This document shows, in pieces, positions 13,066 to 22,900 of a DNA stretch of 28,571 nt; position 1 is the stretch's first letter, and every line of letters begins with the position of its first letter. The DNA is from CAZCWX01 sp964502465 (lineage in GTDB: Bacteria > Desulfobacterota > Binatia > Bin18). Position numbers and translations under genes: made by a program. Location: contig CAZCWX010000584.1 of the NCBI GenBank assembly GCA_964502465.1, positions 1 through 28,571 of the forward strand, given 5' to 3'. A model generated the notes under the pieces. The model saw only the letters and a program-made list of their open reading frames with translations. It was not told where the DNA came from and did no database searches.

Positions 13066-15165
13066 ATGCCTAACTCCGCTGCCCTATCCTTGCGTGTCGC
13101 CTTCGATATCGGTGGGACCTTCACCGATGTGGTCATTACCGGCGCCGGCGGGCGCCTCTTCACCTATAAGATTCTCACTCTGCCGAACTCTGTTGGCGCT
13201 GACGTGGGTCGCTGTGTAGCTGATACTTTAGGACAGCAGCCACGCAGTCAGGTGGTCAGTTTGGTACATGGGACAACCATTGCCTCAAATGCTGTGCTTG
13301 AAGGAAAAGGGGCAATCACCGGGCTGCTCACGACCAAGGGCTTCCGTGATGAATTGGAAATTCGCCGTCTGGGCCGCCCCGGGGTGTATGATGTGTTCTG
13401 GGAGCGTACCGCTCCGCTGATCCCGCGCCGTCGTCGTCTGGAGGTGCGCGAGCGCATGACGGTGAACGGTACAGTGGATACCCCACTCGATGTCAACGAG
13501 GTGCGCGAAGCGCTGCAGACTCTGCGTGCTCAGGAAGTTGAGGCGATCGCCATCTCCTTTCTGCACTCGTATGTGAACGCGACTCATGAGCGTCAGGTTG
13601 CGACCATGGTTCGCGAACTGTTCCCCGGCATGATGGTTTGCGCGTCGTCTGAGGTGCTCCCCGAAATCCGAGAATATGAACGGACCTCAACCACTGCGCT
13701 GAATGCGTACCTCATGCCGGTCGTGAATCGCTATCTCGAACAACTTGAATCCCAACTGCGGCAATACCATCCTTCTTTACTCATCATGCAATCAAATGGC
13801 GGGGTGATGACTAGCGAACATGCACGCCGCCGACCGGTGCACATGATCGAGTCGGGTCCAGCCGCTGGGGTGTTAGCGGCGGCCAGTCTGGCACGGGAGA
13901 TTGGATTATCCCAGGCGGTCTCTTTCGATATGGGTGGCACTACGGTGAAAGCATGTCTGATCGAAGATGGCCACCCCGTAGAAACGGCAGAGGGAGAGGT
14001 TGGTGCTGGGATCAACCTGGCCAGTCGCCTGAGTAAGGGTGCAGGCTACGCTCTGCGTGTGCCTATGTATGACATTGCTGAAGTTGGTGCTGGCGGAGGG
14101 AGTCTTGCCTGGGTAGACGAAGGTGGGGCGCTCCGCGTAGGACCCCACAGCGCTGGCGCGGTGCCTGGCCCTGCCTGCTATGGTCGTGGCGGTACAACCC
14201 CGACCATCACTGATGCCAATGTCGTCCTGGGTTACATGAACCCTGAAAAGATCGCTGGAGGAACGGTGCCGATCGATGCCGCCGCTGCCCATGTGGCGAT
14301 CGAAAGAGACCTCGGGGCGCGGCTTGGCCTGACTGTACAGAACGCAGCCTATGGCGTGCACCAGGTCGCAAATGCAACCATGATGCGGGCAATTCGTGCC
14401 GTCACCACCGAGCGTGGTCGGGACCCACGCGAATTTACCCTGATCGCCTTTGGTGGGGCCGGACCCATTCATGCGGCTGAACTGGCCACAAGCTTGGGTA
14501 TCCGTCGAGTCTATGTCCCCCTCTTTCCTGGCCTGTTCAGTGCCCTTGGCTTATTGCTGGCCGATCTGCGCTATGACTATGTGCAGAGCGTTCCTGGGCG
14601 GCTCGATACGGTTGATCCAGCGTCACTACTCCGCGAGTTTGAGGCCCTGGTGGCTCGAGTGCAGGAAGAAGTATTCAGAGAGGACCTCAGTCCGGCTGAG
14701 GTGCAGTTGGAGCGGTTGATTGACCTGCGTTACGCGCGGCAGTCCTCAGAGCTGACCTTGAAGGTACCAGAATCGCTGGCTGCTGCGGAGTTGCTGCAGG
14801 TCTTGGCGAAGTCGTTTCATGACGAGCACGAACGCATGTATGGCTATCGCCGTGAGAACGATCCGGTTGCGCTTGTGAGTGTGCGTCTCAAGGCGACTGC
14901 ACCGGCTCGCAGCGTAGGCTTTCGCGAGTTAGGAGAAAGTTTTGCGAGAACGGCGGGTGAAACTGGGAGGCCGGAGATCGCGCGGCGTGCGTATTTTGGA
15001 CCACAGATGGGAGAACGCGAGACTCGCATCCTGCGCCGATCTGACCTCCTAGGAAAGTCTCTGCCCGGACCGCTGATCGTTGAGGAGTTTGATACTACCG
15101 TTGTGGTTCCGCCGGGGTGGCAAGCGGAAGTTGATGGGTATGGAAACATCGTGCTGCAGAAATAA
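13066..15165 (+). CDS. hyuA: Hydantoinase/oxoprolinase family protein, HyuA-type subunit 1
   Basis: 699 aa, the full length for HyuA. The N-terminal ATP-binding motif is FDIGGTFTDVVITGAGG (about residues 10-26), then VHGTTIASNAVLEGKGA, LEIRRLGRPGVYDVFW, a second phosphate motif SFDMGGTTVKACLIEDG, and GAGGGSLAWVD. The C-terminus ends in LIVEEFDTTVVVPPGWQ. HyuA proteins bind ATP and, with HyuB, open hydantoins, oxoproline or related rings. The same fold forms part of acetone and acetophenone carboxylases. The start at ATG 13066 has no clear Shine-Dalgarno. hyuB follows 11 nt later, so the two are surely co-expressed. A second HyuA of similar sequence lies at 23578. No small zinc subunit of the carboxylase kind is visible, which favours hydantoinase-like use, but this is not decisive. 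Confidence 0.88.
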   Translation: MPNSAALSLRVAFDIGGTFTDVVITGAGGRLFTYKILTLPNSVGADVGRCVADTLGQQPRSQVVSLVHGTTIASNAVLEGKGAITGLLTTKGFRDELEIRRLGRPGVYDVFWERTAPLIPRRRRLEVRERMTVNGTVDTPLDVNEVREALQTLRAQEVEAIAISFLHSYVNATHERQVATMVRELFPGMMVCASSEVLPEIREYERTSTTALNAYLMPVVNRYLEQLESQLRQYHPSLLIMQSNGGVMTSEHARRRPVHMIESGPAAGVLAAASLAREIGLSQAVSFDMGGTTVKACLIEDGHPVETAEGEVGAGINLASRLSKGAGYALRVPMYDIAEVGAGGGSLAWVDEGGALRVGPHSAGAVPGPACYGRGGTTPTITDANVVLGYMNPEKIAGGTVPIDAAAAHVAIERDLGARLGLTVQNAAYGVHQVANATMMRAIRAVTTERGRDPREFTLIAFGGAGPIHAAELATSLGIRRVYVPLFPGLFSALGLLLADLRYDYVQSVPGRLDTVDPASLLREFEALVARVQEEVFREDLSPAEVQLERLIDLRYARQSSELTLKVPESLAAAELLQVLAKSFHDEHERMYGYRRENDPVALVSVRLKATAPARSVGFRELGESFARTAGETGRPEIARRAYFGPQMGERETRILRRSDLLGKSLPGPLIVEEFDTTVVVPPGWQAEVDGYGNIVLQK

Positions 15166-15176
15166 AGGGAAAGCCA

Positions 15177-16952
15177 ATGGATCAGCACTTCGACCCTATT
15201 CTCATTGAAGTTCTCAAGAACGAACTCACGGCGGTGGCCGAGGAAATGGGTATTACCATGAAGCGCACCGCCCGCTCGCTTGGTGCGAAGGAAGGGGCAG
15301 ACTTTTCTACTGCCCTCGTCGATGCTCAGGGAAAGCTCATTGCTCAAGGGCTCACTATCGGTGTGCACCTCGGCTACATCATGGGCGTCATGCCCTGGGT
15401 GCTGCGCAAGTTCGCTGGGAACCTTCATCCTGGCGACGTCGTCGTTTCCAACGATCCCTATGGTGGGGTCTCGCATTTCCCTGACATTGTGTTGGTGATG
15501 CCGATCTTCTGGCGCGATACTCTTGTGGGCTTCTCTGCGATCGTTGAACATCACACTGACATTGGTGGACGTTTCCCCGGCGGCATGGGAATCGCCTGTG
15601 CCGAGGTGTACGAAGAGGGAGTGCGGATCCCCGGAGTGAAGTTGTTTGACAAGGGAAAGGTCAACCAAGACCTTCTTGATCTTGTCGCTGCGAACGTCCG
15701 TGCGCCAGAAGATGTGCTGGGCGACCTGGAGGCTCAGGCTGCAGCCTGCCGACGAGGAGCACGAGGCATGCAGGATTTGCTCGATAAGTACGGCCGGGAC
15801 AAGTTCGAAGCCTGTAACGCCCAACTCCATCAGTACAGCGAACGGGCGATTCGCTCGTGTATCGCCGCCATTCCCGATGGTGACTATGTCTGTGAAGACC
15901 TGTTTGAGGACGACGGGCTCGGAGGAACCGGGGTCAAGCTCAAGCTGACCGTCAAGGTTCGGGGTGATTCAGTCATCGTCGATTTTGCAGGGACCGACTC
16001 CCAGGTTCGTAGCGCTATCAACGTACCGCTCAATCTGACGCGCGCCTGTGTCTATGTGGCGTTTCGTTCAATTCTCGATACCGACGCCCCGGCAAACTCT
16101 GGCCTGGTGGCCCCGATCCAGGTGGTTGCGCCGGAAGGGTGTGTGGTGAACCCGCAGTTTCCTGCCGCGGTGGGGGCACGCGGGATGATGATGTGGCGTA
16201 TTATCGATATGATCTTTGCTGCCCTGGCGCAAGCGATTCCTCACAAGGTGTATGCCGCTGGTGAAGGGGGTATCAACCTCCTGGTCTACACCCCGCAAGT
16301 GCAAGAGGGGGTGCCAGCCATGCTGCTGGATATGTACAGCACAGGCTGGGGTGCCCGGCCGAATAAAGATGGCGTCGAAGGAGTGACGCCAATGGCCGCG
16401 GGCGGAGCCACCCGGAGCCTACCGGCAGAAATGATCGAACGCGAGTGTCCGGTGTTGATTGAGGGCTTTGGGTTTGTTCCGGATTCTGGTGGTGCAGGCC
16501 GATTCCGCGGAGCCCTGGCTGTATACCGCAAGTGGCGTTTTCTCAACGATGGGCGGGTGATGTTACGAACGTGTCGGGTAAAATCTGTTCCGTATGGTTT
16601 GGCTGGTGGAAAGGACGGGACGCCATTCCAGGCTGTGCTCAGTACAAACGGGACTCGGACCGACCTGCCACGGCAAATGTTGATTGATACCCCGGTGCGG
16701 CGAGAAGCAGTGTTGTTGCATATCCAGCCTGGCGCTGGTGGCTATGGCGATCCATTCACGCGCGATCCTGCGATGGTGCTAGAGGATGTATTGGATGAAA
16801 AGATTTCGCCAACCTATGCCGAACGGGAATATGGGGTAGTGGTTGATGTGCTGAGAGGGAAAGTGGATGTGGAGAGGACGGCATTACTACGGAATGGCCC
16901 TCACCCTGGCCCTCGCCCGCGTGGCGGGAGAGGGGACGCTCCCTCGCCCTGA
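15177..16952 (+). CDS. hyuB: Hydantoinase B/oxoprolinase family protein 1
   Basis: 591 aa. Typical HyuB start FDPILIEVLKNELTAVAEEM, then GDVVVSNDPYGGVSHFPDIV (about residues 85-104), EHHTDIGGRFPGGM, and a C-terminal FGFVPDSGGAGRFRGALAVY followed by PGAGGYGDPFTRDP. HyuB forms the ring-processing partner of HyuA. AAAGGGA precedes the ATG. Its last about 19 residues (from NGPHPGPRPRGG to APSP) are unlike the paralogue at 17003. They are encoded by a CCCTCACCCTGGCCCT-type intergenic repeat that also runs past the stop, so the repeat seems to have captured the 3' end. The next hyuB starts about 50 bp on. The core is complete and is expected to be functional. Confidence 0.87.
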   Translation: MDQHFDPILIEVLKNELTAVAEEMGITMKRTARSLGAKEGADFSTALVDAQGKLIAQGLTIGVHLGYIMGVMPWVLRKFAGNLHPGDVVVSNDPYGGVSHFPDIVLVMPIFWRDTLVGFSAIVEHHTDIGGRFPGGMGIACAEVYEEGVRIPGVKLFDKGKVNQDLLDLVAANVRAPEDVLGDLEAQAAACRRGARGMQDLLDKYGRDKFEACNAQLHQYSERAIRSCIAAIPDGDYVCEDLFEDDGLGGTGVKLKLTVKVRGDSVIVDFAGTDSQVRSAINVPLNLTRACVYVAFRSILDTDAPANSGLVAPIQVVAPEGCVVNPQFPAAVGARGMMMWRIIDMIFAALAQAIPHKVYAAGEGGINLLVYTPQVQEGVPAMLLDMYSTGWGARPNKDGVEGVTPMAAGGATRSLPAEMIERECPVLIEGFGFVPDSGGAGRFRGALAVYRKWRFLNDGRVMLRTCRVKSVPYGLAGGKDGTPFQAVLSTNGTRTDLPRQMLIDTPVRREAVLLHIQPGAGGYGDPFTRDPAMVLEDVLDEKISPTYAEREYGVVVDVLRGKVDVERTALLRNGPHPGPRPRGGRGDAPSP

Positions 16953-16975
16953 AAGGGCAAGAGTAAGGGTGAGCG
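16908..16975. repeat. Intergenic-type palindromic repeat overlapping the end of hyuB
   Basis: CCCTCACCCTGG...CTCGCCCG...GGCGGGAGAGGGG and, after the stop, GCCCT-GAA-AGGGC and AGTAAGGGTGAG. The outer CTCACCCT and AGGGTGAG are complementary, as are the inner CTCGCCCG/GGCGGGAG arms. This class of element is common between genes in many bacteria. Here it codes in frame for a proline/glycine/arginine-rich protein tail. Confidence 0.65.
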
Positions 16976-17002
16976 CCTCAGTTGAGCAAGAGGAGGGAGA
17001 TC

Positions 17003-18751
17003 GTGGACCGAGCTTTTGACCCTATTCTGGTTGAAGTCATTAAGAACGAACTCGCGGCCATTACTGAAGAAATGGCGATTGCAGTATGGAAAACTGGTCG
17101 CTCGGCGATGGTCAAGACCGGGGACTTTGCCACCGCTCTGTGTGACGGTCAGGGGAGACTCATCGGTCAGGGCTATGCCGCGCCATTCCAGTTGGCCTTC
17201 TTCATTGAGATGATGCCTTATATTCTCAACAAATGTGGGCACTCGTTCAAACCAGGCGATGTAATCGTGGTGAATGATCCGTATGCCGGTATTACCCATA
17301 TGCCGGATGTGGCGATTATTGCTCCGGCATTCTGGCAGGGGAAACTGGTGGCGTTCACGCTTTCCTATTCGCACCATACGGATATTGGTGGCCGTTTTCC
17401 CGGTGGTTTCAGTAGTCAATGTACCGAGACCTTTGAAGAAGGCCTGCGTCTGCCAATCGTGAAGCTCTACGATGGAGGGGCACGCAACGACGCGCTCCTC
17501 GAAACCATTTTGGCCAATGTGCGGGTCTCTGACGAATGGCTCGGCGATGTGGAAGCCAAGATCGCCGGCTGTTGGCGTGGTGAGCAGGAACTCAAAACGC
17601 TGCTCGATAAGTATGGCGTAGAGACCTACCAGGCTTCGTGTGACTATCTGATTGACTACGCCGAACGCGCCACTCGAGCCGCGATTCGTGCGATTCCGCC
17701 TGGTGCATACGTCTACAACGACACCTTTGAAGACGACGGTTTTGGCACTGACGGCGCGGCTTTGCCATTACAACTCACACTCAAAATCGCAGGCGATACG
17801 CTCACTGCCGACTTCACTGGCACCAGTCCGCAAGCGAGAGGAGCAATCAATCTGCCGCTCAGCATGACTAAAGCGACGGTGTATGGTGCAGTCAAAAGCG
17901 TGGTGAGCCCCGATGTCCTTACCAATGTTGGCTTCGTGCGCCCGATCAACGTGGTTGCTCCTTTGGGCACTCTCGTGAATCCACGGTTTCCTGCGGCTGT
18001 GGGGGGACGCGCGCCGTTATTCTTCCGTGTCTTCGATATGCTCTTTCGTGCCTTAGCTCAGGCGTTGCCAGAGAAAGTGCCAGTGCCGGGCGAGGGTGGT
18101 GATGTGCTGCATTTCACTGGCCAGAAAGCCGATGGTTCTCACTTTGCCGTGATGGACATTTTCTTTGGCGGCTGGGGTGGTCGACCCATGAGAGATGGCA
18201 TTGACGGGGTTGCGCCGATGGCGTTTGGTTCCTACGGAACCATTCCTGCCGAACTCTTGGAACGTGAGTTCCCTCTCGTGGTCGATGGTTTTGGCTATGT
18301 GCCCGACACTGCTGGTGCTGGCAAATATCGCGGTTCATTATCGATTTACAAACAGTGGCGTTTCCTGCAGCCAGGCAAAGTCATGGTACGCACCAACCGT
18401 CTGCTGCGTGCGTCAGATGGCATGAACGGTGGCGCTCCTGGGTCATTGTCTACCAATATTCTCAATCCCGAAAAGGACAATGTGGAATTACCGCGCAAAG
18501 CGCATATGCACCTGGAGGTCAGACCTGGTGACCGCATCTATCATGTGGTTTCCGGCTCCGGCGGCCACGGTAACCCTTGGGAGCGCGAGCCGGAAAAAGT
18601 CCTGGCTGATGTCAAAGATGATAAACTCACGCTTGCTGCCGCGCGGGAGCAATATGGTGTAGTGATCGATCCGCAGGGTTTCACCATCGATCGAGAAAAG
18701 ACTACCGCGTTGCGGCAAAAACGGACAGAACCAGCGGTGGCCGCTGGCTAG
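17003..18751 (+). CDS. hyuB: Hydantoinase B/oxoprolinase family protein 2
   Basis: About 582 aa, starting at GTG 17003, which has AGGAGGG 5 nt upstream and gives MDRAFDPILVEVIKNELAAI, collinear with the first HyuB. The longer TTG reading from 16982 would place its start before that ribosome site and is rejected. It keeps the family motifs GDVIVVNDPYAGITHMPDVA, SHHTDIGGRFPGGF, FGYVPDTAGAGKYRGSLSIY and VSGSGGHGNPWEREPEKV. The two HyuB proteins differ throughout, so they are not a recent tandem copy. Having two HyuB genes with one adjacent HyuA suggests either two alternative complexes or a heteromer with the second HyuA at 23578, which is now 4.8 kb away. It ends before a 180-bp gap with a dRS3-like palindrome. 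Confidence 0.87.
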   Translation: MDRAFDPILVEVIKNELAAITEEMAIAVWKTGRSAMVKTGDFATALCDGQGRLIGQGYAAPFQLAFFIEMMPYILNKCGHSFKPGDVIVVNDPYAGITHMPDVAIIAPAFWQGKLVAFTLSYSHHTDIGGRFPGGFSSQCTETFEEGLRLPIVKLYDGGARNDALLETILANVRVSDEWLGDVEAKIAGCWRGEQELKTLLDKYGVETYQASCDYLIDYAERATRAAIRAIPPGAYVYNDTFEDDGFGTDGAALPLQLTLKIAGDTLTADFTGTSPQARGAINLPLSMTKATVYGAVKSVVSPDVLTNVGFVRPINVVAPLGTLVNPRFPAAVGGRAPLFFRVFDMLFRALAQALPEKVPVPGEGGDVLHFTGQKADGSHFAVMDIFFGGWGGRPMRDGIDGVAPMAFGSYGTIPAELLEREFPLVVDGFGYVPDTAGAGKYRGSLSIYKQWRFLQPGKVMVRTNRLLRASDGMNGGAPGSLSTNILNPEKDNVELPRKAHMHLEVRPGDRIYHVVSGSGGHGNPWEREPEKVLADVKDDKLTLAAAREQYGVVIDPQGFTIDREKTTALRQKRTEPAVAAG

Positions 18752-18792
18752 TACCAGGCATTTGAATGTGAGAGGTAGGTCGTGGTGGAGTC

Positions 18793-18812
18793 ATTCCCGC
18801 GCAAGCGGGAAT
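18793..18812. repeat. dRS3-like palindrome (ATTCCCGC-GCAA-GCGGGAAT)
   Basis: A perfect 8-bp stem with a GCAA loop, flanked by GTC and CCAGG. It has the ATTCCCN8GGGAAT form of the Neisseria dRS3 repeat, which is also widespread in proteobacteria. In Neisseria dRS3 copies are targets for filamentous-phage integration. Only one copy is seen in this window. Positions after it (about 18825-18895) hold AGAGAGGCGAGACAGAGGC-type purine repeats with a partial inverted CTCTATCTCTGTCTT. Confidence 0.65.
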
Positions 18813-18931
18813 CCAGGCAGAAATGAGATAGAGAGGCGAGACAGAGGCAGAGAGGGGCGGAGCGGGCTCTATCTCTGTCTTATCTGCTTTGGGAGTAGGT
18901 CTCGCGCAATAGGTCTTCTAAGGAGGTCACT

Positions 18932-19783
18932 ATGAAAGTTGGCGTGTTTGTATTCGCAACTGATGCCTCGGCTGATCCGGCAGTGCTGGCGAGAAGAGCC
19001 GAAGAACTGGGGTTTGCGTCGTTTTGGGTGCCTGAGCATCCTGTCATTCCCATCAAGTATACCTCACGCTATCCAGGTTCGGCTGACGGTGTCATTCCTG
19101 ATGCGTACGGCCGTATCGTTGATCCTTTTGTCGCACTCGCCCGAGCCTCTGCCGTCACCAAGACTATTCAACTCGGTACCGGTATCTGTCTGATCCCCGA
19201 ACGGAACCCACTCCTCCTTGCGAAAGAGGTAGCGACCCTTGATCGTTACTCTGGTGGTCGCTTCATCTTTGGTATCGGCGCTGGCTGGCTCAAAGAAGAA
19301 ACGGAAATCATGGGTGGCGACTTTGCCCACCGTTGGTCTCAGACCAAAGACGCCATCATGGCGATGAAGGAACTGTGGACCAAAGACGAAGCTGAATATC
19401 ATGGGAAGTATTATAACTTTCCCGCGGTACGTTCATTCCCCAAACCTGCGCAAAAGCCTCATCCGCCGATCTTCCTTGGTGGAACTGCGCAGAGTGTATT
19501 TAAACGGGTAGTTGAATGGGGAGACGGGTGGATGCCAGTGCGTGCCTCGGTAGAGGAAATCATCAAGGGACGTGCAACTCTTGATGAACTGGCGAAACAA
19601 ACAGGGAGAGATCCACAGTCGATAGAGGTGTTAGCTTTTGGCTTTCCTGGGCGGTTTCGGAAACGTGAAGAAATTGTAGATCTTGAACGGGCGGGGGTCA
19701 GCCATGTCACTATCTGGGTCAACACCGATGGCGACGGGGCTGTCGGAGAAATAGAGGAATTATCCCGCGAGGTGCTGAGGTAG
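18932..19783 (+). CDS. LLM class F420-dependent-type oxidoreductase 2
   Basis: 283 aa, with AAGGAGGT before the ATG. It is a compact luciferase-like TIM barrel: MKVGVFVFATDASADPAVLA, ARRAEELGFASFWVPEH, IQLGTGICLIPERNPLLLAKEV, LDRYSGGRFIFGIGAGWLKEE, and FPKPAQKPHPPIFLGG. The GAGWLKEE and KPHPPI segments are typical of the Rv2161c/F420-type subgroup, which is shorter than the alkanal-monooxygenase-like enzyme at 10133. Cofactor F420 is therefore more likely than FMN, but no F420 biosynthesis gene lies in the window to support it. It follows the two hyuB genes after a repeat-rich gap and precedes the large cyclase-ATPase. Reaction and substrate unknown. Confidence 0.87.
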   Translation: MKVGVFVFATDASADPAVLARRAEELGFASFWVPEHPVIPIKYTSRYPGSADGVIPDAYGRIVDPFVALARASAVTKTIQLGTGICLIPERNPLLLAKEVATLDRYSGGRFIFGIGAGWLKEETEIMGGDFAHRWSQTKDAIMAMKELWTKDEAEYHGKYYNFPAVRSFPKPAQKPHPPIFLGGTAQSVFKRVVEWGDGWMPVRASVEEIIKGRATLDELAKQTGRDPQSIEVLAFGFPGRFRKREEIVDLERAGVSHVTIWVNTDGDGAVGEIEELSREVLR

Positions 19784-19827
19784 TAGCATCACCCCGTGGG
19801 AACGGATGAAATCAACGTGACGAGGGT

Positions 19828-19883
19828 GTAGGAGCGACTTGAGTCGCGCACGAGGCTGGAACAACCACTGCAGTCGCTCCTAC
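19828..19883. repeat. REP-like inverted repeat GTAGGAGCGACT ... AGTCGCTCCTAC
   Basis: Perfect 12-bp arms (19828-19839 and 19872-19883) lie 32 bp apart. The left arm also forms a small hairpin, GCGACT-TG-AGTCGC. This matches the TGTAGGAGCG-type REP elements known from several gammaproteobacterial genera. It fills most of the gap before the cyclase-ATPase gene. Confidence 0.65.
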
Positions 19884-19911
19884 GAAACCGAAAAGGAGGT
19901 AAGGAGGAAGC

Positions 19912-22900
19912 GTGCAATGTCCGCAATGTCAGCACGAAAATAATGAGACTGCCAAATTTTGCGAGGAATGTGGAACCAAGCTCGCCACAGTGTGCCCACA
20001 CTGTGGCCACCAGGCAAGACCGACTGCCAAGTTCTGCCCTGAGTGTGGCACGAGCTTCTCTCAGCAGTCTGCAGTCCACGGTCCACAGACCACAGTCGGA
20101 AGCACGATAGACTCTGGATTCCAATCCTTATCGCCAATCGACTGGACTCCTGCCCATCTGGCCGACCGCATTCGGACCGTACAAGCCGCAATGAATGAAC
20201 CCAGGGCACACGATGGTGAACGGAAAACCATCACTGCCCTTTTTGCCGATATTAAAGGGTCAATGGATCTGTTGGAGGATCTCGATCCTGAAGAAGCTCG
20301 CCGTATCATTGATCCAGCCCTCAAGCTGATGATGGGTGCTGTGCATCGCTATGAAGGCTTTGTTGCCCAATCCACCGGGGACGGGATCTTTGCGTTCTTC
20401 GGCGCTCCCATTGCTCATGAAGACCATCCGCAACGCGCACTGTATGCAGCACTCAAAATGCAAGACGACCTGCGCAAGTACGCTGAGACACTGCGAGCGG
20501 AAAAAGGGGTGAATTTGCAAATTCGCGTTGGCGTGAACACTGGTGATGTGGTCGTGCGCTCAATACGAAAGGACGATTTGCACACCGACTACGTGCCGAT
20601 TGGTCATTCCAGCAGCCTGGCCGCTCGTATGGAAAGCCTGGCAAATGGCGGAGCGATCGTTGCGAGTGAATACACATACAAACTGACCGACGGATACTTT
20701 GCCTTCAAACCCTTGGGAGCGGCGAAGGTCAAGGGTGTCACCGAACCGCTTCATATATACGAGCTGCTTGGCGTCGGTCCGCTGCGAACCCGATTGCAGT
20801 TTTCGGCTCGGCGAGGGCTGGCGCGTCTGATTGGCCGCCAGAATGAAATGGCGCAACTCAAGAGAGTCTTTGCACTCGCCAAGGAGGGGCGTGGGCAAAT
20901 TGTTGCTGCAATAGGTGAGGCTGGAGTCGGCAAGTCGCGGTTATTTTACGAATTCAAACTGACGACGATGACAGACGGCCTCGTGCTCGATACTTTCTGT
21001 GTGGCGCATGGTGCTGCACAACCCTACCTGCCGCTGATTGAACTGCTCAAACAATACTTTCAAGTGTCGGCGCAAGACGACGAACGCAGCCGTCGAGAAA
21101 AAGTGACTGGACGGGTCCTCACTCTCGACCGGAATTTAGCAGACACACTTCCACATTTCTTCTCTCTGCTTGGGCTCGATGAGTCTGCGTCCCTGACGGA
21201 GATGGATTCGCGGGTCCGACAACAGCGGCTGTTAGATGCGATCAAACGTCTGCTCCTCCGTGAGAGTCAGAATCAGCCTCTGCTGCTCATTTTTGAAGAC
21301 TTACATTGGCTCGATAGTGAAACCCAGGCGTTTCTCTCGTTGCTCAGTGACAGTGTCCCTGCGGCAAGAATCCTGCTGCTGGTGAACTATCGGCCTGAGT
21401 ATCAGCATAGTTGGGGGAGCAAGACTTATTACACACATCTACGCCTCGACCCTTTGGGACAAGAAGATACTGAGGCAATGTTGCGGGAATTGCTTGGCGA
21501 AGGCTGGGGTCTAGAGCCGTTGAAGCAATTTATCTTGGCAAAGACTGAAGGGAATCCGTTCTTCATGGAAGAACTGGTCCAGGCACTGATAGACCAAGGG
21601 GTCCTGGTGCGAGGAGCAGCTGGTAAAGCGCCATTGCCAGTGCCTCTCTTCACCAAACCTCTGACGGAAATTCAACTGCCCACTACAGTACAAGGAATCA
21701 TTGCTGCGCGAATGGATCGCCTGGGCGCGATGGACAAAGCGCTGCTCCAAACCCTTGCGGTACTCGGCAAGGAATTTTCTTTGCTCTTGGCTCGACACAT
21801 GGTCGATCTCACTGAAGAAGAATTGCTTGGCCTGCTTGCCCGTCTGCGGGACAGCGAATTTATTTATGAGCGTTCTCCGTTTCCTGAACTGGAATACACC
21901 TTCAAACATGTGTTGACCCAAGACGTTGCCTATCAGTCGCTCTTGAGCGAACACCGGGTAGCGCTCCATGAACGTGCAGCACAGACCATCGAGACGCTCT
22001 ATGCGGATCGATTGAAAGACTACTATAGTGAACTCGCCTATCACTACACGCAGAGTCACAATAGCGAAAAAGCCGTGTGCTATCTGCAGCGAGCTGGTGA
22101 ACAAGCCGTGCATCGTGCTGCCTATACGGAAGCCGTGCGCCACTTGACGACGGCAATAGAATTACTCACGATCTTACCGAACTCGCAGGAACGGGCACAG
22201 CAAGAACTCGCGCTGTATACTGCGTTAGGCATGGCCCTCGTGATGATCAAAGGCTATGGAGACCCGGAAGTCGCACGCGTCTACGCGCGGGCGCGGCATC
22301 TTGCCCAAACTGTTGAGGATTCACCACAACTGCTCTCGGCATTTTGGATATGGAAGTTTTATTCTGTGCGTGGAGAGTTCCAAACCGCTCGTGAGTTGGC
22401 TGGACAGTTTGTCCGGTTGGCGCAGAACGTCGAAGACCCAGTTTTTCTTCCTCCAGCTCTGTGGGCGCTCGGGTTTACCTTGTTTCGCGTTGGCGAGTTT
22501 GCAGCTGCGCGTACCCGCTTGGAGCAAGGCATTGCGTTATACGATCCGCAGAAGCATAGCCCAGAACGATCCAAGGTACTTTTGATGCAAGACCCTGGAG
22601 TGGGGTGTCTATCTTGGAGAGCGATGACCTTGTGGCATCTGGGTTTTCCAGACCAGGCGTTGCGCTGTAGCCAGGAAGCGGTGACGTTAGCGTCGGATCT
22701 GGCACACCCTTCGAGTCTGGCCTTTGCGTTACATTTTGCTGGACTCATTTGCCGGTTACGACGAGATGGGCACGCTGCCCAGGAGTATGCAGAAGCCGTG
22801 ATTGCGTATGCGCACGAACAGGGATTGTCCTACTTTTCGGCGAGTGGCTTGTTTATCCGCGGATGGGCACTTGTCCAACAAGGGCAGAGGGATGAGGGGA

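Noticed and set aside
14844..15830. 328-aa minus-strand frame across the hyuA/hyuB junction
   Set aside because: It lies antisense to two strongly supported genes and shows no domain motif, so it is a coding shadow.
15177..18751. The two hyuB genes as a recent tandem duplication
   Set aside because: The proteins differ throughout their length, including inserts and C-termini, so any duplication is old.
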